The notes beneath the pieces were generated by a model. That model was not told the DNA's origin. It saw only the letters and a program-made list of their open reading frames with translations, and did not search any database. From a bacterium (GTDB lineage: Bacteria; SZUA-79; Acidulodesulfobacterales; Acidulodesulfobacteraceae), in contig JAJYHI010000152.1 in NCBI GenBank assembly GCA_021784835.1, forward strand, positions 1 to 5,055: DNA of 5,055 nt, given 5' to 3'. Position 1 is the stretch's first letter, and every line of letters begins with the position of its first letter. The position numbers were made by a program, and so were the translations under genes. This document shows, piece after piece, positions 1 to 5,055 of the stretch.

Positions 1-236
1 ATTCCGTTTCGGGGGAAATAATTCTTGAATTGAAGCCGATAGCTATGCAGAGGGCAAAAAAAATATACGTAGGCTTCGGCGGAAAAAGCCTTAAAATAAA
101 ATCGCTTAAGATTATTACGCATCAGGGGCAGATAATAGATTTTATATATAAAAACGTTAAATTTAACGGCAGTATTAACGGCAGGGTTTTTAATATTCAT
201 TTTCCTTCGTATTATACGATAATAAAAGAAAACTAA
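1..236 (+). CDS. LolA-like outer-membrane lipoprotein carrier protein, C-terminal part (5' end outside window)
   Basis: The reading frame is open from the window edge (first full codon at base 3) to a TAA at 234-236. About 77 residues are visible, so this is the tail of a longer gene. A TTG at 30 and an ATG at 45 could be mistaken for starts, but neither has a Shine-Dalgarno sequence and the frame continues upstream. The tail has the alternating beta-strand texture of the LolA/LolB fold: an ELKP strand, a strand ending in IKSLKI, a polar turn with HQGQ, then a strand with FIYKNVKFNG, and a last strand around VFNIHFPS. That order (LxLxP, D/GQ turn, F-x-N-x-x-x-N, F-x-x-x-x-P) is typical of the LolA C-terminus. 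LolA is a periplasmic chaperone that carries lipoproteins from the LolCDE transporter to the outer membrane. yajQ follows 26 bp downstream, probably in the same transcript. The family call rests on pattern only, because most of the protein is missing. Confidence 0.55.
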   Translation, partial: SVSGEIILELKPIAMQRAKKIYVGFGGKSLKIKSLKIITHQGQIIDFIYKNVKFNGSINGRVFNIHFPSYYTIIKEN

Positions 237-262
237 TATCAATTTTAAACCGGGGATTAACG

Positions 263-748
263 ATGCCTTCTTTCGATATTGTATCCAAAGCGGACCTTCA
301 GGAGGTCGATAACGCCATCAATCAAACCGTCAAAGAAATAACGGGCAGGTACGATTTTAAAGGAACTAAAAGCGAAATAAAAAGACAGGATAATATTCTT
401 ACTCTTCTCGGCGACGACGATTATAAACTTACCGCTTTAATAGATATACTTAAAGGAAAACTTATAAAGCGGGGGGTTTCGGTAAAATTCCTGGATTTCA
501 AAAAAAAGGAAGAAGCATCTAAAGGAATGATGCGCCAAGAAGTGGAAATCAAAGAAGGGGTCGATAAAGAATCGTCTAAAAAAATAATCCAGGAAATAAA
601 AAAAATAGCGCCTAAAGCCGGAGTAGAGAATCTTAAAGACCATTTAAGAGTCAATTCCAAATCAAAGGACGAACTTCAGAGCATAATTTCCCATTTAAAA
701 ACCGTTCCGCTAGAAATAGAGCTTGTTTATACGAATTTCAGAGATTAA
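263..748 (+). CDS. yajQ: YajQ family nucleotide/cyclic-di-GMP-binding protein
   Basis: This 161-residue protein is essentially full length for the YajQ family (about 160-165 residues). Both family ends are present: it starts MPSFDIVS and ends in the highly conserved NFRD. Internal landmarks also match: D-x-Q/E-EVDNAINQ near residues 11-20, RYDFKG near 29-34, and a D-ILKGKLIKRG segment near 61-71. YajQ proteins have two RNP-like ferredoxin folds and bind nucleotides. The Xanthomonas member binds cyclic-di-GMP and partners a LysR-type regulator, so the E. coli-type family is usually annotated as cyclic-di-GMP-binding. The ATG at 263 is preceded by a GGGGA-type Shine-Dalgarno sequence (252-256) at suitable spacing. 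The upstream LolA-like gene ends 26 bp earlier, so the two may be co-transcribed. No strong GC-rich terminator follows it; the downstream 148 bp are the glnB control region. Confidence 0.95.
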   Translation: MPSFDIVSKADLQEVDNAINQTVKEITGRYDFKGTKSEIKRQDNILTLLGDDDYKLTALIDILKGKLIKRGVSVKFLDFKKKEEASKGMMRQEVEIKEGVDKESSKKIIQEIKKIAPKAGVENLKDHLRVNSKSKDELQSIISHLKTVPLEIELVYTNFRD

Positions 749-758
749 TAATATTATA

Positions 759-775
759 TGCTTATTTTTTTGGCA
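759..775 (+). promoter_or_regulatory. Putative NtrC-type enhancer site 1 (TGC-N11-GCA)
   Basis: A 17-bp element with arms TGC (759-761) and GCA (773-775) separated by exactly 11 bases; flanking bases extend the dyad to ATGC/GCAT (758-776). The NtrC consensus has TGC-N11-GCA as its invariant core. The element is 14/17 identical to a second copy 31 bp downstream. Its centre is about 115 bp upstream of the transcription start predicted from the sigma-54 promoter. The inner bases are AT-rich and do not match the ACC/GGT part of the enteric consensus, so the identity of the activator is inferred. Confidence 0.5.
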
Positions 776-789
776 TTAAATTTTTTAAT

Positions 790-806
790 TGCATATTTTT
801 TAAGCA
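790..806 (+). promoter_or_regulatory. Putative NtrC-type enhancer site 2 (TGC-N11-GCA)
   Basis: Second copy of the 17-bp element: TGC at 790-792, 11 bases, GCA at 804-806. The dyad extends to TTGC/GCAA (789-807). It begins exactly 31 bp after site 1, about three helical turns, so both sites face the same side of the helix. Its centre is about 84 bp upstream of the predicted sigma-54 start. The same-face pair is the arrangement expected for cooperative binding of NtrC-class activator dimers. Confidence 0.5.
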
Positions 807-808
807 AA

Positions 809-827
809 TTGTATAAAATATTTACAA
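809..827. promoter_or_regulatory. Inverted repeat TTGTA-N9-TACAA, possible operator
   Basis: Perfect 5-bp arms TTGTA (809-813) and TACAA (823-827). Allowing one mismatch, the arms extend to 8 bp (AAATTGTA with TACAACTT, 806-830). The inner 17 bp (810-826) has the form TGT-N11-ACA, the outline of the TnrA/GlnR nitrogen-regulator box, and meets 11 of its 13 constrained positions. Those regulators are Gram-positive, so the resemblance may be coincidental in AT-rich DNA. The site lies between the enhancer-like pair and the sigma-54 promoter and covers a TTTACA -35-like hexamer. Confidence 0.3.
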
Positions 828-848
828 CTTTAACAAGATTTGTATAAA
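821..848 (+). promoter_or_regulatory. Possible sigma-70-type promoter upstream of glnB
   Basis: TTTACA (821-826, one mismatch to the -35 consensus) and TATAAA (843-848, one mismatch to the -10 consensus) are separated by 16 bp. The predicted start is near 855, on top of the sigma-54 -24 element, so this would be a housekeeping promoter upstream of the nitrogen-regulated one, as at E. coli glnA. AT-rich DNA produces such matches by chance, so support is modest. Confidence 0.3.
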
Positions 849-854
849 TAATTA

Positions 855-871
855 TTGGCATATTTATTGCT
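855..871 (+). promoter_or_regulatory. Sigma-54 (RpoN) -24/-12 promoter of glnB-glnA
   Basis: TTGGCA at 855-860 and TTGCT at 867-871 fit the -24/-12 consensus TGGCAC-N5-TTGC with one mismatch (T for the final C of the -24 box). The diagnostic GG (857-858) and GC (869-870) are separated by exactly 10 bases. The predicted start is near 882, which gives a leader of about 15 nt containing the AAGGAGG ribosome-binding site (886-892) and then the glnB ATG at 897. RpoN control is the expected mode for glnB/glnA, and enhancer-like sites lie upstream. Confidence 0.8.
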
Positions 872-884
872 TTTAAATTTATAA

Positions 885-1235
<351 letters not shown>

Positions 1236-1288
1236 AATAACGTTTTTACATTAATAAATCTTAATTTTTAAATTTTTTTGGAGGAGAA

Positions 1289-2701
1289 ATGACGGAAAAC
1301 GAAGTTATGCATTTTATTAAAGAACAGGAGGTTCAGTTCGTCGATGTTAAGTTTTGCGACCTGTTGGGAACATGGCAGCATTTTACCGTACCTGTGAGCG
1401 AAATTTCTAAGGATACTTTTAAAGACGGTTTCGGATTCGACGGTTCAAGCATAAGGGGATGGCAGGCGATAGACGCATCGGATATGCTTATGATACCCGA
1501 TGCTTCTACGGCGGTTATAGACAATTTTATAGAGGCAAAAACATTATCCCTTATATGCAATATTAAAGACCCCGTTACGGGAAAATTTTACGACAGGGAC
1601 CCTCGTTATATAGCCCAGAAAGCCGAAAAATATTTAAAATCTACCGGCGTTGCCGACACGGCATATTTCGGACCGGAGGCGGAATTTTTTATATTCGACG
1701 ATATCAGATACGACCAGACTTCCAACAGCGGATATTATTATATAGATTCCGAAGAAGGCACGTGGAATACGGGAAGGGACGAAATGCCTAACCTGGGGCA
1801 TAAACCTAGGCATAAAGAAGGTTATTTCCCTGCTTCTCCGATAGATACCCAGACCGATATAAGGAACGAAATGGCGCTTGAACTTCAAAACGTCGGAATA
1901 AGGGTCGAAGCGGCCCACCACGAGGTTGCTACCGGCGGCCAGGCGGAAATAGATATGAGATTCGATTCTTTAACCGCGATGGGCGATAATTTTATGTGGT
2001 TTAAATATATAATCAAAAACGTCGCAAGAAGATACGACAAGACCGCTACTTTTATGCCGAAACCGCTTTTCGGCGATAACGGTTCGGGCATGCACGTCCA
2101 TCAATCCTTATGGAAAAACGGCCAGCCTCTTTTTGCCGGGAAAGGATATGCAGGCTTGTCCGAAATGGGACTTTATTATATCGGCGGCATATTAAAACAC
2201 GCAAAAGCATTATGCGCATTTACCAATTCTACGACGAATTCTTACAAAAGATTAGTCCCCGGTTTTGAAGCGCCCGTAAATTTTGTTTATTCATCGAGAA
2301 ACAGAAGCGCCGCGGTAAGAATTCCGATGTATTCCGCTTCGCCGAAAGCAAAGAGAATCGAATACAGGACGCCGGACCCCACCGCGAACGGATATATAGC
2401 TTTCTCGGCACTGCTTATGGCGGGATTAGACGGCATTAAAAATAAAATAAAGCCGGGCAATCCCGTGGATAAAGACCTGTTTACTTTATCCAAAAAAGAA
2501 CTTAAAAATATTCCGGTTGCTCCGGGTTCGCTAGAAGAAGCCCTTAAAGAACTCGAAAAAGACCATAAATTTTTACTTGAAGGCGGAGTATTTACCGAAG
2601 ACTTGATACAGACATGGATTGAGCGCAAAATGGAAAACGACGTCAATCCCGTCCGTATGAGGCCGGTTCCTTACGAATTTGCGCTGTACTACGATGTTTA
2701 A
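1289..2701 (+). CDS. glnA: Type I glutamine synthetase, beta-type, adenylylation Tyr replaced by Phe
   Basis: This 470-residue protein catalyses ATP-dependent condensation of glutamate and ammonia to glutamine; type I enzymes are cytoplasmic dodecamers. It aligns end to end with E. coli GlnA (469 residues). Visible landmarks are FDGSSIRGW (50-58, active-site Asp51), [11 protein letters not shown] (127-137, metal ligands Glu130 and Glu132), HHEVATGGQ (210-218, Glu212), [11 protein letters not shown] (261-271, His269), the [13 protein letters not shown] flap (317-329, Glu327), the NRSAAVRIP arginine segment (338-346) and RIEYRTPDP (356-364, Glu358). The insertion around 140-180 marks it as beta-type. 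The C-terminal tail VEF-LYY-V is conserved in form (YEFALYYDV). The adenylylation motif, DKNLYDLPPEE in E. coli, reads [11 protein letters not shown] here, so Phe398 (codon 2480-2482) stands at the modified Tyr position. The ATG has a GGAGG Shine-Dalgarno sequence at 1280-1284. It is the second gene of the glnB operon and ends at an intrinsic terminator. Confidence 0.98.
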   Translation: MTENEVMHFIKEQEVQFVDVKFCDLLGTWQHFTVPVSEISKDTFKDGFGFDGSSIRGWQAIDASDMLMIPDASTAVIDNFIEAKTLSLICNIKDPVTGKFYDRDPRYIAQKAEKYLKSTGVADTAYFGPEAEFFIFDDIRYDQTSNSGYYYIDSEEGTWNTGRDEMPNLGHKPRHKEGYFPASPIDTQTDIRNEMALELQNVGIRVEAAHHEVATGGQAEIDMRFDSLTAMGDNFMWFKYIIKNVARRYDKTATFMPKPLFGDNGSGMHVHQSLWKNGQPLFAGKGYAGLSEMGLYYIGGILKHAKALCAFTNSTTNSYKRLVPGFEAPVNFVYSSRNRSAAVRIPMYSASPKAKRIEYRTPDPTANGYIAFSALLMAGLDGIKNKIKPGNPVDKDLFTLSKKELKNIPVAPGSLEEALKELEKDHKFLLEGGVFTEDLIQTWIERKMENDVNPVRMRPVPYEFALYYDV

Positions 2702-2730
2702 TGGTTAAAAGTTTATTTTGATATAAGCCG

Positions 2731-2774
2731 CGGCGGCCATAAAATACAATTTATGCCCGCCGTTGTTTTTTTTT
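2731..2774 (+). terminator. Rho-independent terminator of glnB-glnA
   Basis: The stem pairs CGGCGG (2731-2736) with CCGCCG (2757-2762), continues past a single C-C mismatch (2737/2756), then pairs CATAAA (2738-2743) with TTTATG (2750-2755) around a 6-base loop (2744-2749). It is followed by TTG and nine T residues (2766-2774). It begins 29 bp after the glnA stop. On the minus strand no U-tract follows the hairpin, so it is probably not a good terminator for the convergent ccdA gene. Confidence 0.88.
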
Positions 2775-2795
2775 GCGGTTGCGTTAACTTTACCG

Positions 2796-3548
2796 CTACC
2801 CGTTATACGGTATATTGTAATGGAAAGCATTGCCGAAATATAAAGATATTACGGAGAGATAATTAAAAAATATCAGTATCCCGACGGCAATTAAAATTAC
2901 CCCGCTTATTACCGATATAGTCTTTATAAAAGGCCTTATCTTTTTAAATGCGGATAAGAATAAATTTAACGATACGGAACTTATAAAAAAAGGAACTGCA
3001 AGTCCCATAGCGTAAATAAATAATAATTCTGCTCCCGCTGTTGTATTGTGCATGGTCGAAGCTATAAAAAGAATAGACGCCAAAATAGGGCCTATGCACG
3101 GCGTCCAAGCCGCAGCGAATACTATACCCACGAGAGCCGAACCTATTAAACCTAAAGGTTTATTTTTAATATTAACGGCGGCGTCCCTGCTCATAAACGA
3201 CAGAAATTTTAGCTTATTAAATGCCCCGAGTATAAATAACCCCATAATTATAATAAATATTCCGGCTATTCTCATCAGCCATATAGAGTGAAGCAAATCC
3301 CCGACGGCAGTCGAAAATACGCCCAGCAGAACAAATACCGCCGTAAATCCCATAATAAACATCAAAGAATGTTTAACGGCGGCAAATTTAGCTTTAGGGC
3401 TGTCCTGCATAAGTTCGTCCATAGACAAGCCGGATATATACGATAAATAAGAAGGTATTAAAGGAAACACGCAGGGGCTTATGAAAGAAAACAATCCCGC
3501 GAGAAATGCTACTAAAAATGATACGTTGGGAGCAAAAAATGAATCCAT
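2796..3548 (-). CDS. ccdA: CcdA-type cytochrome c biogenesis / thiol-disulfide electron transport membrane protein
   Basis: This 250-residue inner-membrane protein belongs to the CcdA/DsbD transmembrane family. It passes reducing equivalents from cytoplasmic thioredoxin across the membrane to periplasmic thioredoxin-like proteins, for cytochrome c maturation or disulfide reduction. The two redox cysteines lie in the expected repeated contexts: SPCVFPLIPSYLSYISG (24-40, Cys26) in the first membrane segment and TPCIGPIL (149-156, Cys151) in the fourth. Six hydrophobic segments are visible, near 9-31, 61-83, 91-112, 134-156, 172-193 and 210-232, which matches the CcdA core. There is no fused DsbD-like N- or C-terminal thioredoxin domain. 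The ATG (complement of 3546-3548) has a GAGGT Shine-Dalgarno sequence 8 nt upstream (3557-3561). The gene converges on glnA and diverges from the outer-membrane receptor gene. No partner thioredoxin or cytochrome gene is in view, so the specific pathway cannot be told. Confidence 0.92.
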   Translation of the reverse strand: MDSFFAPNVSFLVAFLAGLFSFISPCVFPLIPSYLSYISGLSMDELMQDSPKAKFAAVKHSLMFIMGFTAVFVLLGVFSTAVGDLLHSIWLMRIAGIFIIIMGLFILGAFNKLKFLSFMSRDAAVNIKNKPLGLIGSALVGIVFAAAWTPCIGPILASILFIASTMHNTTAGAELLFIYAMGLAVPFFISSVSLNLFLSAFKKIRPFIKTISVISGVILIAVGILIFFNYLSVISLYFGNAFHYNIPYNG

Positions 3549-3610
3549 AAATAATTACCTCAATTACATTCTATAACATAGCGCCGCCGCTTGCAAATAT
3601 ATTTTTGTTT

Positions 3611-3638
3611 AAACCGCCTCATAACGGCGGATTTTTTT
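3611..3638 (+). terminator. Intrinsic-terminator-like hairpin in the ccdA/receptor divergent region
   Basis: CCGCC (3614-3618) pairs with GGCGG (3626-3630) around a 7-base loop, followed after one A by seven T residues (3632-3638). The AAA at 3611-3613 can pair with part of the T tract. It reads as a plus-strand terminator, yet no plus-strand gene precedes it; ccdA is transcribed the other way. It may insulate the receptor promoter just downstream, end a small or antisense RNA, or act in the ccdA leader on the minus strand. Structure confidence is fair; role is unknown. Confidence 0.5.
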
Positions 3639-3653
3639 CGGTTATCGCCAAAA

Positions 3654-3683
3654 TTGACAGCGCGGAGGGATTGAGTTTATAAT
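3654..3683 (+). promoter_or_regulatory. Consensus sigma-70 promoter of the outer-membrane receptor gene
   Basis: TTGACA (3654-3659) and TATAAT (3678-3683) both match the consensus perfectly, with an 18-bp spacer (one over the optimum). The expected start lies near 3690, and the ATG is at 3692, so the mRNA would have almost no leader. The only Shine-Dalgarno-like string nearby, GGAGGG at 3664-3669, lies between the -35 and -10 elements and would not be transcribed from this promoter. Confidence 0.75.
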
Positions 3684-3691
3684 CTTTAAAT

Positions 3692-5055
3692 ATGAATAAA
3701 CGGTTTATAATTTACATTCAATTATGCTTATTGTTCCTGCCGTTATTTTCCTTTAACGCCGTAAATGTTTACGCCGCTAAAAGCCTAAAAAAAATAAAAT
3801 TTAAAGCTAAAATAAAAAAAGGGATTAAGCTTTCATCAGTTATACCCGCAGAAAAATTTTACGCGGACGTATTTGGAGGATACGGGGATTTCGATACTAA
3901 AAAATACGGGTTTAATTTGAATACGGGCATATTGCAAAGCGGCGTTATGCTATATATAAAAGCTCTGGAAAGTAATTCTAACGGATGGATTCAAAATACG
4001 TCCGAAAGCAATAGAAACTATTACGCCGCTTTAAGAAAATATTACAACGGCAATAAATCCAATATTGCATTTATATACGGAAACAATGAAGGCAGGGGTT
4101 ACATTCCGCAGGTATTTTCAAAATCTCTTGAAGATATTTACGGATACCAGTTTAATTTTCCGACGGGGCTGGCATATGTTTACAATAACGAATACAGATG
4201 GCATGCCGCATTAAAATGGAAGAATTATATAAATAAAAATGTTACTTTCGAAAACAAAATTTTATACAGCTATAAAAGATATTTTAGAAACAGTTACGCC
4301 AATCCTAATTTTCAACCGAACACGCTTACCCTGCTTAACGGAGGTTATCTGCCTAATTCTTCGGTAAATTGGGCGGCGCCGACCCTTCAGAATTCATATA
4401 ATCCGGCGGCGGAATTTGGCTCTTCCCCGTCTGGAACGGCTTTCCATAATTTTATAGATAATATTGCCGAGATAGGCGACGCTCCTATGTTTATAGTGAA
4501 ATTGCCTTTAAACGAGATTAAATTGGGCGGAGATTTTTTGTCGTATTCAACAAGGTCGGCAGAGTTTTGGTACGGAAGCTACAATATGCCGGAAGGGGAT
4601 ATGTATAACGATGCATGGGACGAATATGACGCAATGTCTAATTATTCGGTATATGCGCAGGATAAAATCAAAATAATTCCTGAAAAATTTTTCGTAGAGA
4701 CGGCTTTAAAATACCAAACAATTAAAAAAGTCGCAGACTATAAACCGGGTTATTATTACGCTGTAGGCGGAACCCTTTCTAATTTTTACAACTACTGGCA
4801 GCCGTCTATATTGGCCGTCTATTCTCCGGCTAAGGTTGTCGAGATTTACGCCGTATGGGGCAAAACGGTCGGGGTTCCGCTGGTAGGGTCTAAGTATATT
4901 TCTAATAATTCCGAAACGGAGGAAGTTGCGGAAAGCTACGACCCGTTAATGGCCGAAAAACCTCAAAACATAACGGATTATGAACTCGGCGCAAAATATT
5001 CGCATAAAAATCTTTTTTTAAGCGCAAATATTTACAGAAAAGATTATAAAAATAA
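3692..5055 (+). CDS. TonB-dependent-receptor-type outer-membrane beta-barrel lacking a plug domain (3' end outside window)
   Basis: The frame is open from ATG 3692 to the window end (454 residues, no stop). An in-frame TAA at 3680-3682 limits the N-terminus, so no longer upstream start is possible. Residues 1-28 are a signal peptide (KR, a hydrophobic core, then VYA before the likely cleavage). A lysine-rich stretch (29-46, nine Lys) follows, vaguely like the TonB-box/plug-entry region. From about 56 the sequence is barrel-like: alternating aromatic strands, a FGGYGDFDTKKYGFNLNTG entry strand (61-79), long loops, YSVYAQDKIKI (318-328), SPAKVVEIYAVWGKTVGVP (378-396) and AEKPQNITDYELGAKY (421-436). 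The last three match the late barrel of TonB-dependent receptors, including the PE/P-x-x-x-x-YELG signature. The usual plug of roughly 130-150 residues is absent. No Shine-Dalgarno sequence precedes the ATG. Family membership is fairly sure; substrate and TonB dependence are unknown. Alternatives are a diverged porin-like paralogue or a deletion derivative. Confidence 0.8.
   Translation, partial: MNKRFIIYIQLCLLFLPLFSFNAVNVYAAKSLKKIKFKAKIKKGIKLSSVIPAEKFYADVFGGYGDFDTKKYGFNLNTGILQSGVMLYIKALESNSNGWIQNTSESNRNYYAALRKYYNGNKSNIAFIYGNNEGRGYIPQVFSKSLEDIYGYQFNFPTGLAYVYNNEYRWHAALKWKNYINKNVTFENKILYSYKRYFRNSYANPNFQPNTLTLLNGGYLPNSSVNWAAPTLQNSYNPAAEFGSSPSGTAFHNFIDNIAEIGDAPMFIVKLPLNEIKLGGDFLSYSTRSAEFWYGSYNMPEGDMYNDAWDEYDAMSNYSVYAQDKIKIIPEKFFVETALKYQTIKKVADYKPGYYYAVGGTLSNFYNYWQPSILAVYSPAKVVEIYAVWGKTVGVPLVGSKYISNNSETEEVAESYDPLMAEKPQNITDYELGAKYSHKNLFLSANIYRKDYKN

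Larger units (their letters stand above)
809..848 (+). repeat. Direct repeat TTGTATAAA, two copies 31 bp apart
   Basis: The 9-mer TTGTATAAA occurs at 809-817 and again at 840-848. The offset of 31 bp is the same as that between the two TGC-N11-GCA elements just upstream. Taken as 31-bp units from 759, 790 and 821, adjacent units match at 17/31 and 18/31 positions. This suggests either a decayed tandem duplication or selected helical phasing. Confidence 0.45.

Noticed and set aside
30..236. A separate small 68-residue gene starting at TTG 30
   Set aside because: The frame is open back to the window edge, there is no ribosome-binding site before the TTG, and the upstream codons continue the LolA-like beta-strand. 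It is the tail of a truncated gene.
421..660. Minus-strand reading frames inside yajQ
   Set aside because: Antisense to a clearly conserved gene; the translations are low-complexity and have no ribosome-binding site.
771..792. TGGCAT ... TTGC as a second sigma-54 promoter
   Set aside because: GG and GC are 17 bases apart instead of 10, so it cannot be a -24/-12 element.
759..806. Terminator of yajQ formed by the TGCTTA/TAAGCA inverted repeat
   Set aside because: The stem is short, AT-rich and has a loop of over 30 bases. The enhancer-pair reading explains the repeats better.
811..825. NtcA site (GTA-N8-TAC) upstream of glnB
   Set aside because: The spacing between GTA and TAC is 9, not 8, and the genes do not suggest a cyanobacterium.
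1333..2646. Several minus-strand reading frames inside glnA
   Set aside because: All are antisense shadows of glutamine synthetase with no recognisable protein features.
3046..3291. 81-residue plus-strand reading frame
   Set aside because: It lies entirely antisense to the well-supported ccdA gene and has no family resemblance or convincing start.
3571..3596. Sigma-70 promoter for ccdA on the minus strand (TTGCAA ... TATAGA)
   Set aside because: Each hexamer matches only 4/6 and the spacer is 15 bp, so the match is too weak to report as a feature.
3664..3669. GGAGGG as the ribosome-binding site of the receptor gene
   Set aside because: It is 22 bases from the ATG and lies between the -35 and -10 boxes. 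The in-frame TTG at 3671, suitably placed for it, is followed by a stop at 3680-3682.

Overview
The window is AT-rich DNA from a Gram-negative (diderm) bacterium. The evidence for this is a LolA-like lipoprotein-carrier tail, a signal-peptide-bearing TonB-receptor-type outer-membrane barrel, a proteobacterial-type PII protein and a beta-type glutamine synthetase, and a sigma-54 promoter. Codon use favours A/T-ending codons, including many ATA isoleucines. The overall look fits an AT-rich deltaproteobacterial-type lineage, possibly an uncultured one, but this placement is inference and no single gene here proves it.

Layout. Bases 1-236 hold the 3' end of a LolA-like gene. A short gap leads to yajQ (263-748), a small nucleotide/c-di-GMP-binding family protein. 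Next is a 148-bp regulatory region (749-896), then glnB (PII, 897-1235) and glnA (type I glutamine synthetase, 1289-2701), which read as one operon ending in an intrinsic terminator (about 2731-2774). On the opposite strand, convergent with glnA, lies a CcdA-type thiol-electron transporter (2796-3548). Divergent from it, a TonB-dependent-receptor-type outer-membrane barrel begins at 3692 and runs off the window end.

How it works together. glnB-glnA is the nitrogen-assimilation core. Its control region has a -24/-12 (sigma-54) promoter and, upstream, two near-identical 17-bp TGC-N11-GCA elements exactly 31 bp apart. This matches the architecture of paired NtrC enhancer sites. Between them and the promoter lie a TGT-N11-ACA palindrome and a second 31-bp-spaced direct repeat. 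The glutamine synthetase is otherwise beta-type but has Phe where the adenylylated Tyr should be. This points to control by transcription and other routes rather than by GlnE adenylylation.

The points most worth a second look are: (1) the outer-membrane receptor gene, which has a signal peptide and TonB-receptor barrel but no room for the plug domain; (2) its consensus sigma-70 promoter, positioned to give a leaderless mRNA; (3) the adenylylation-site Tyr-to-Phe change in GlnA; (4) the phased enhancer array upstream of glnB. I found no CRISPR array, tRNA, rRNA, insertion sequence or wholly unknown gene cassette.
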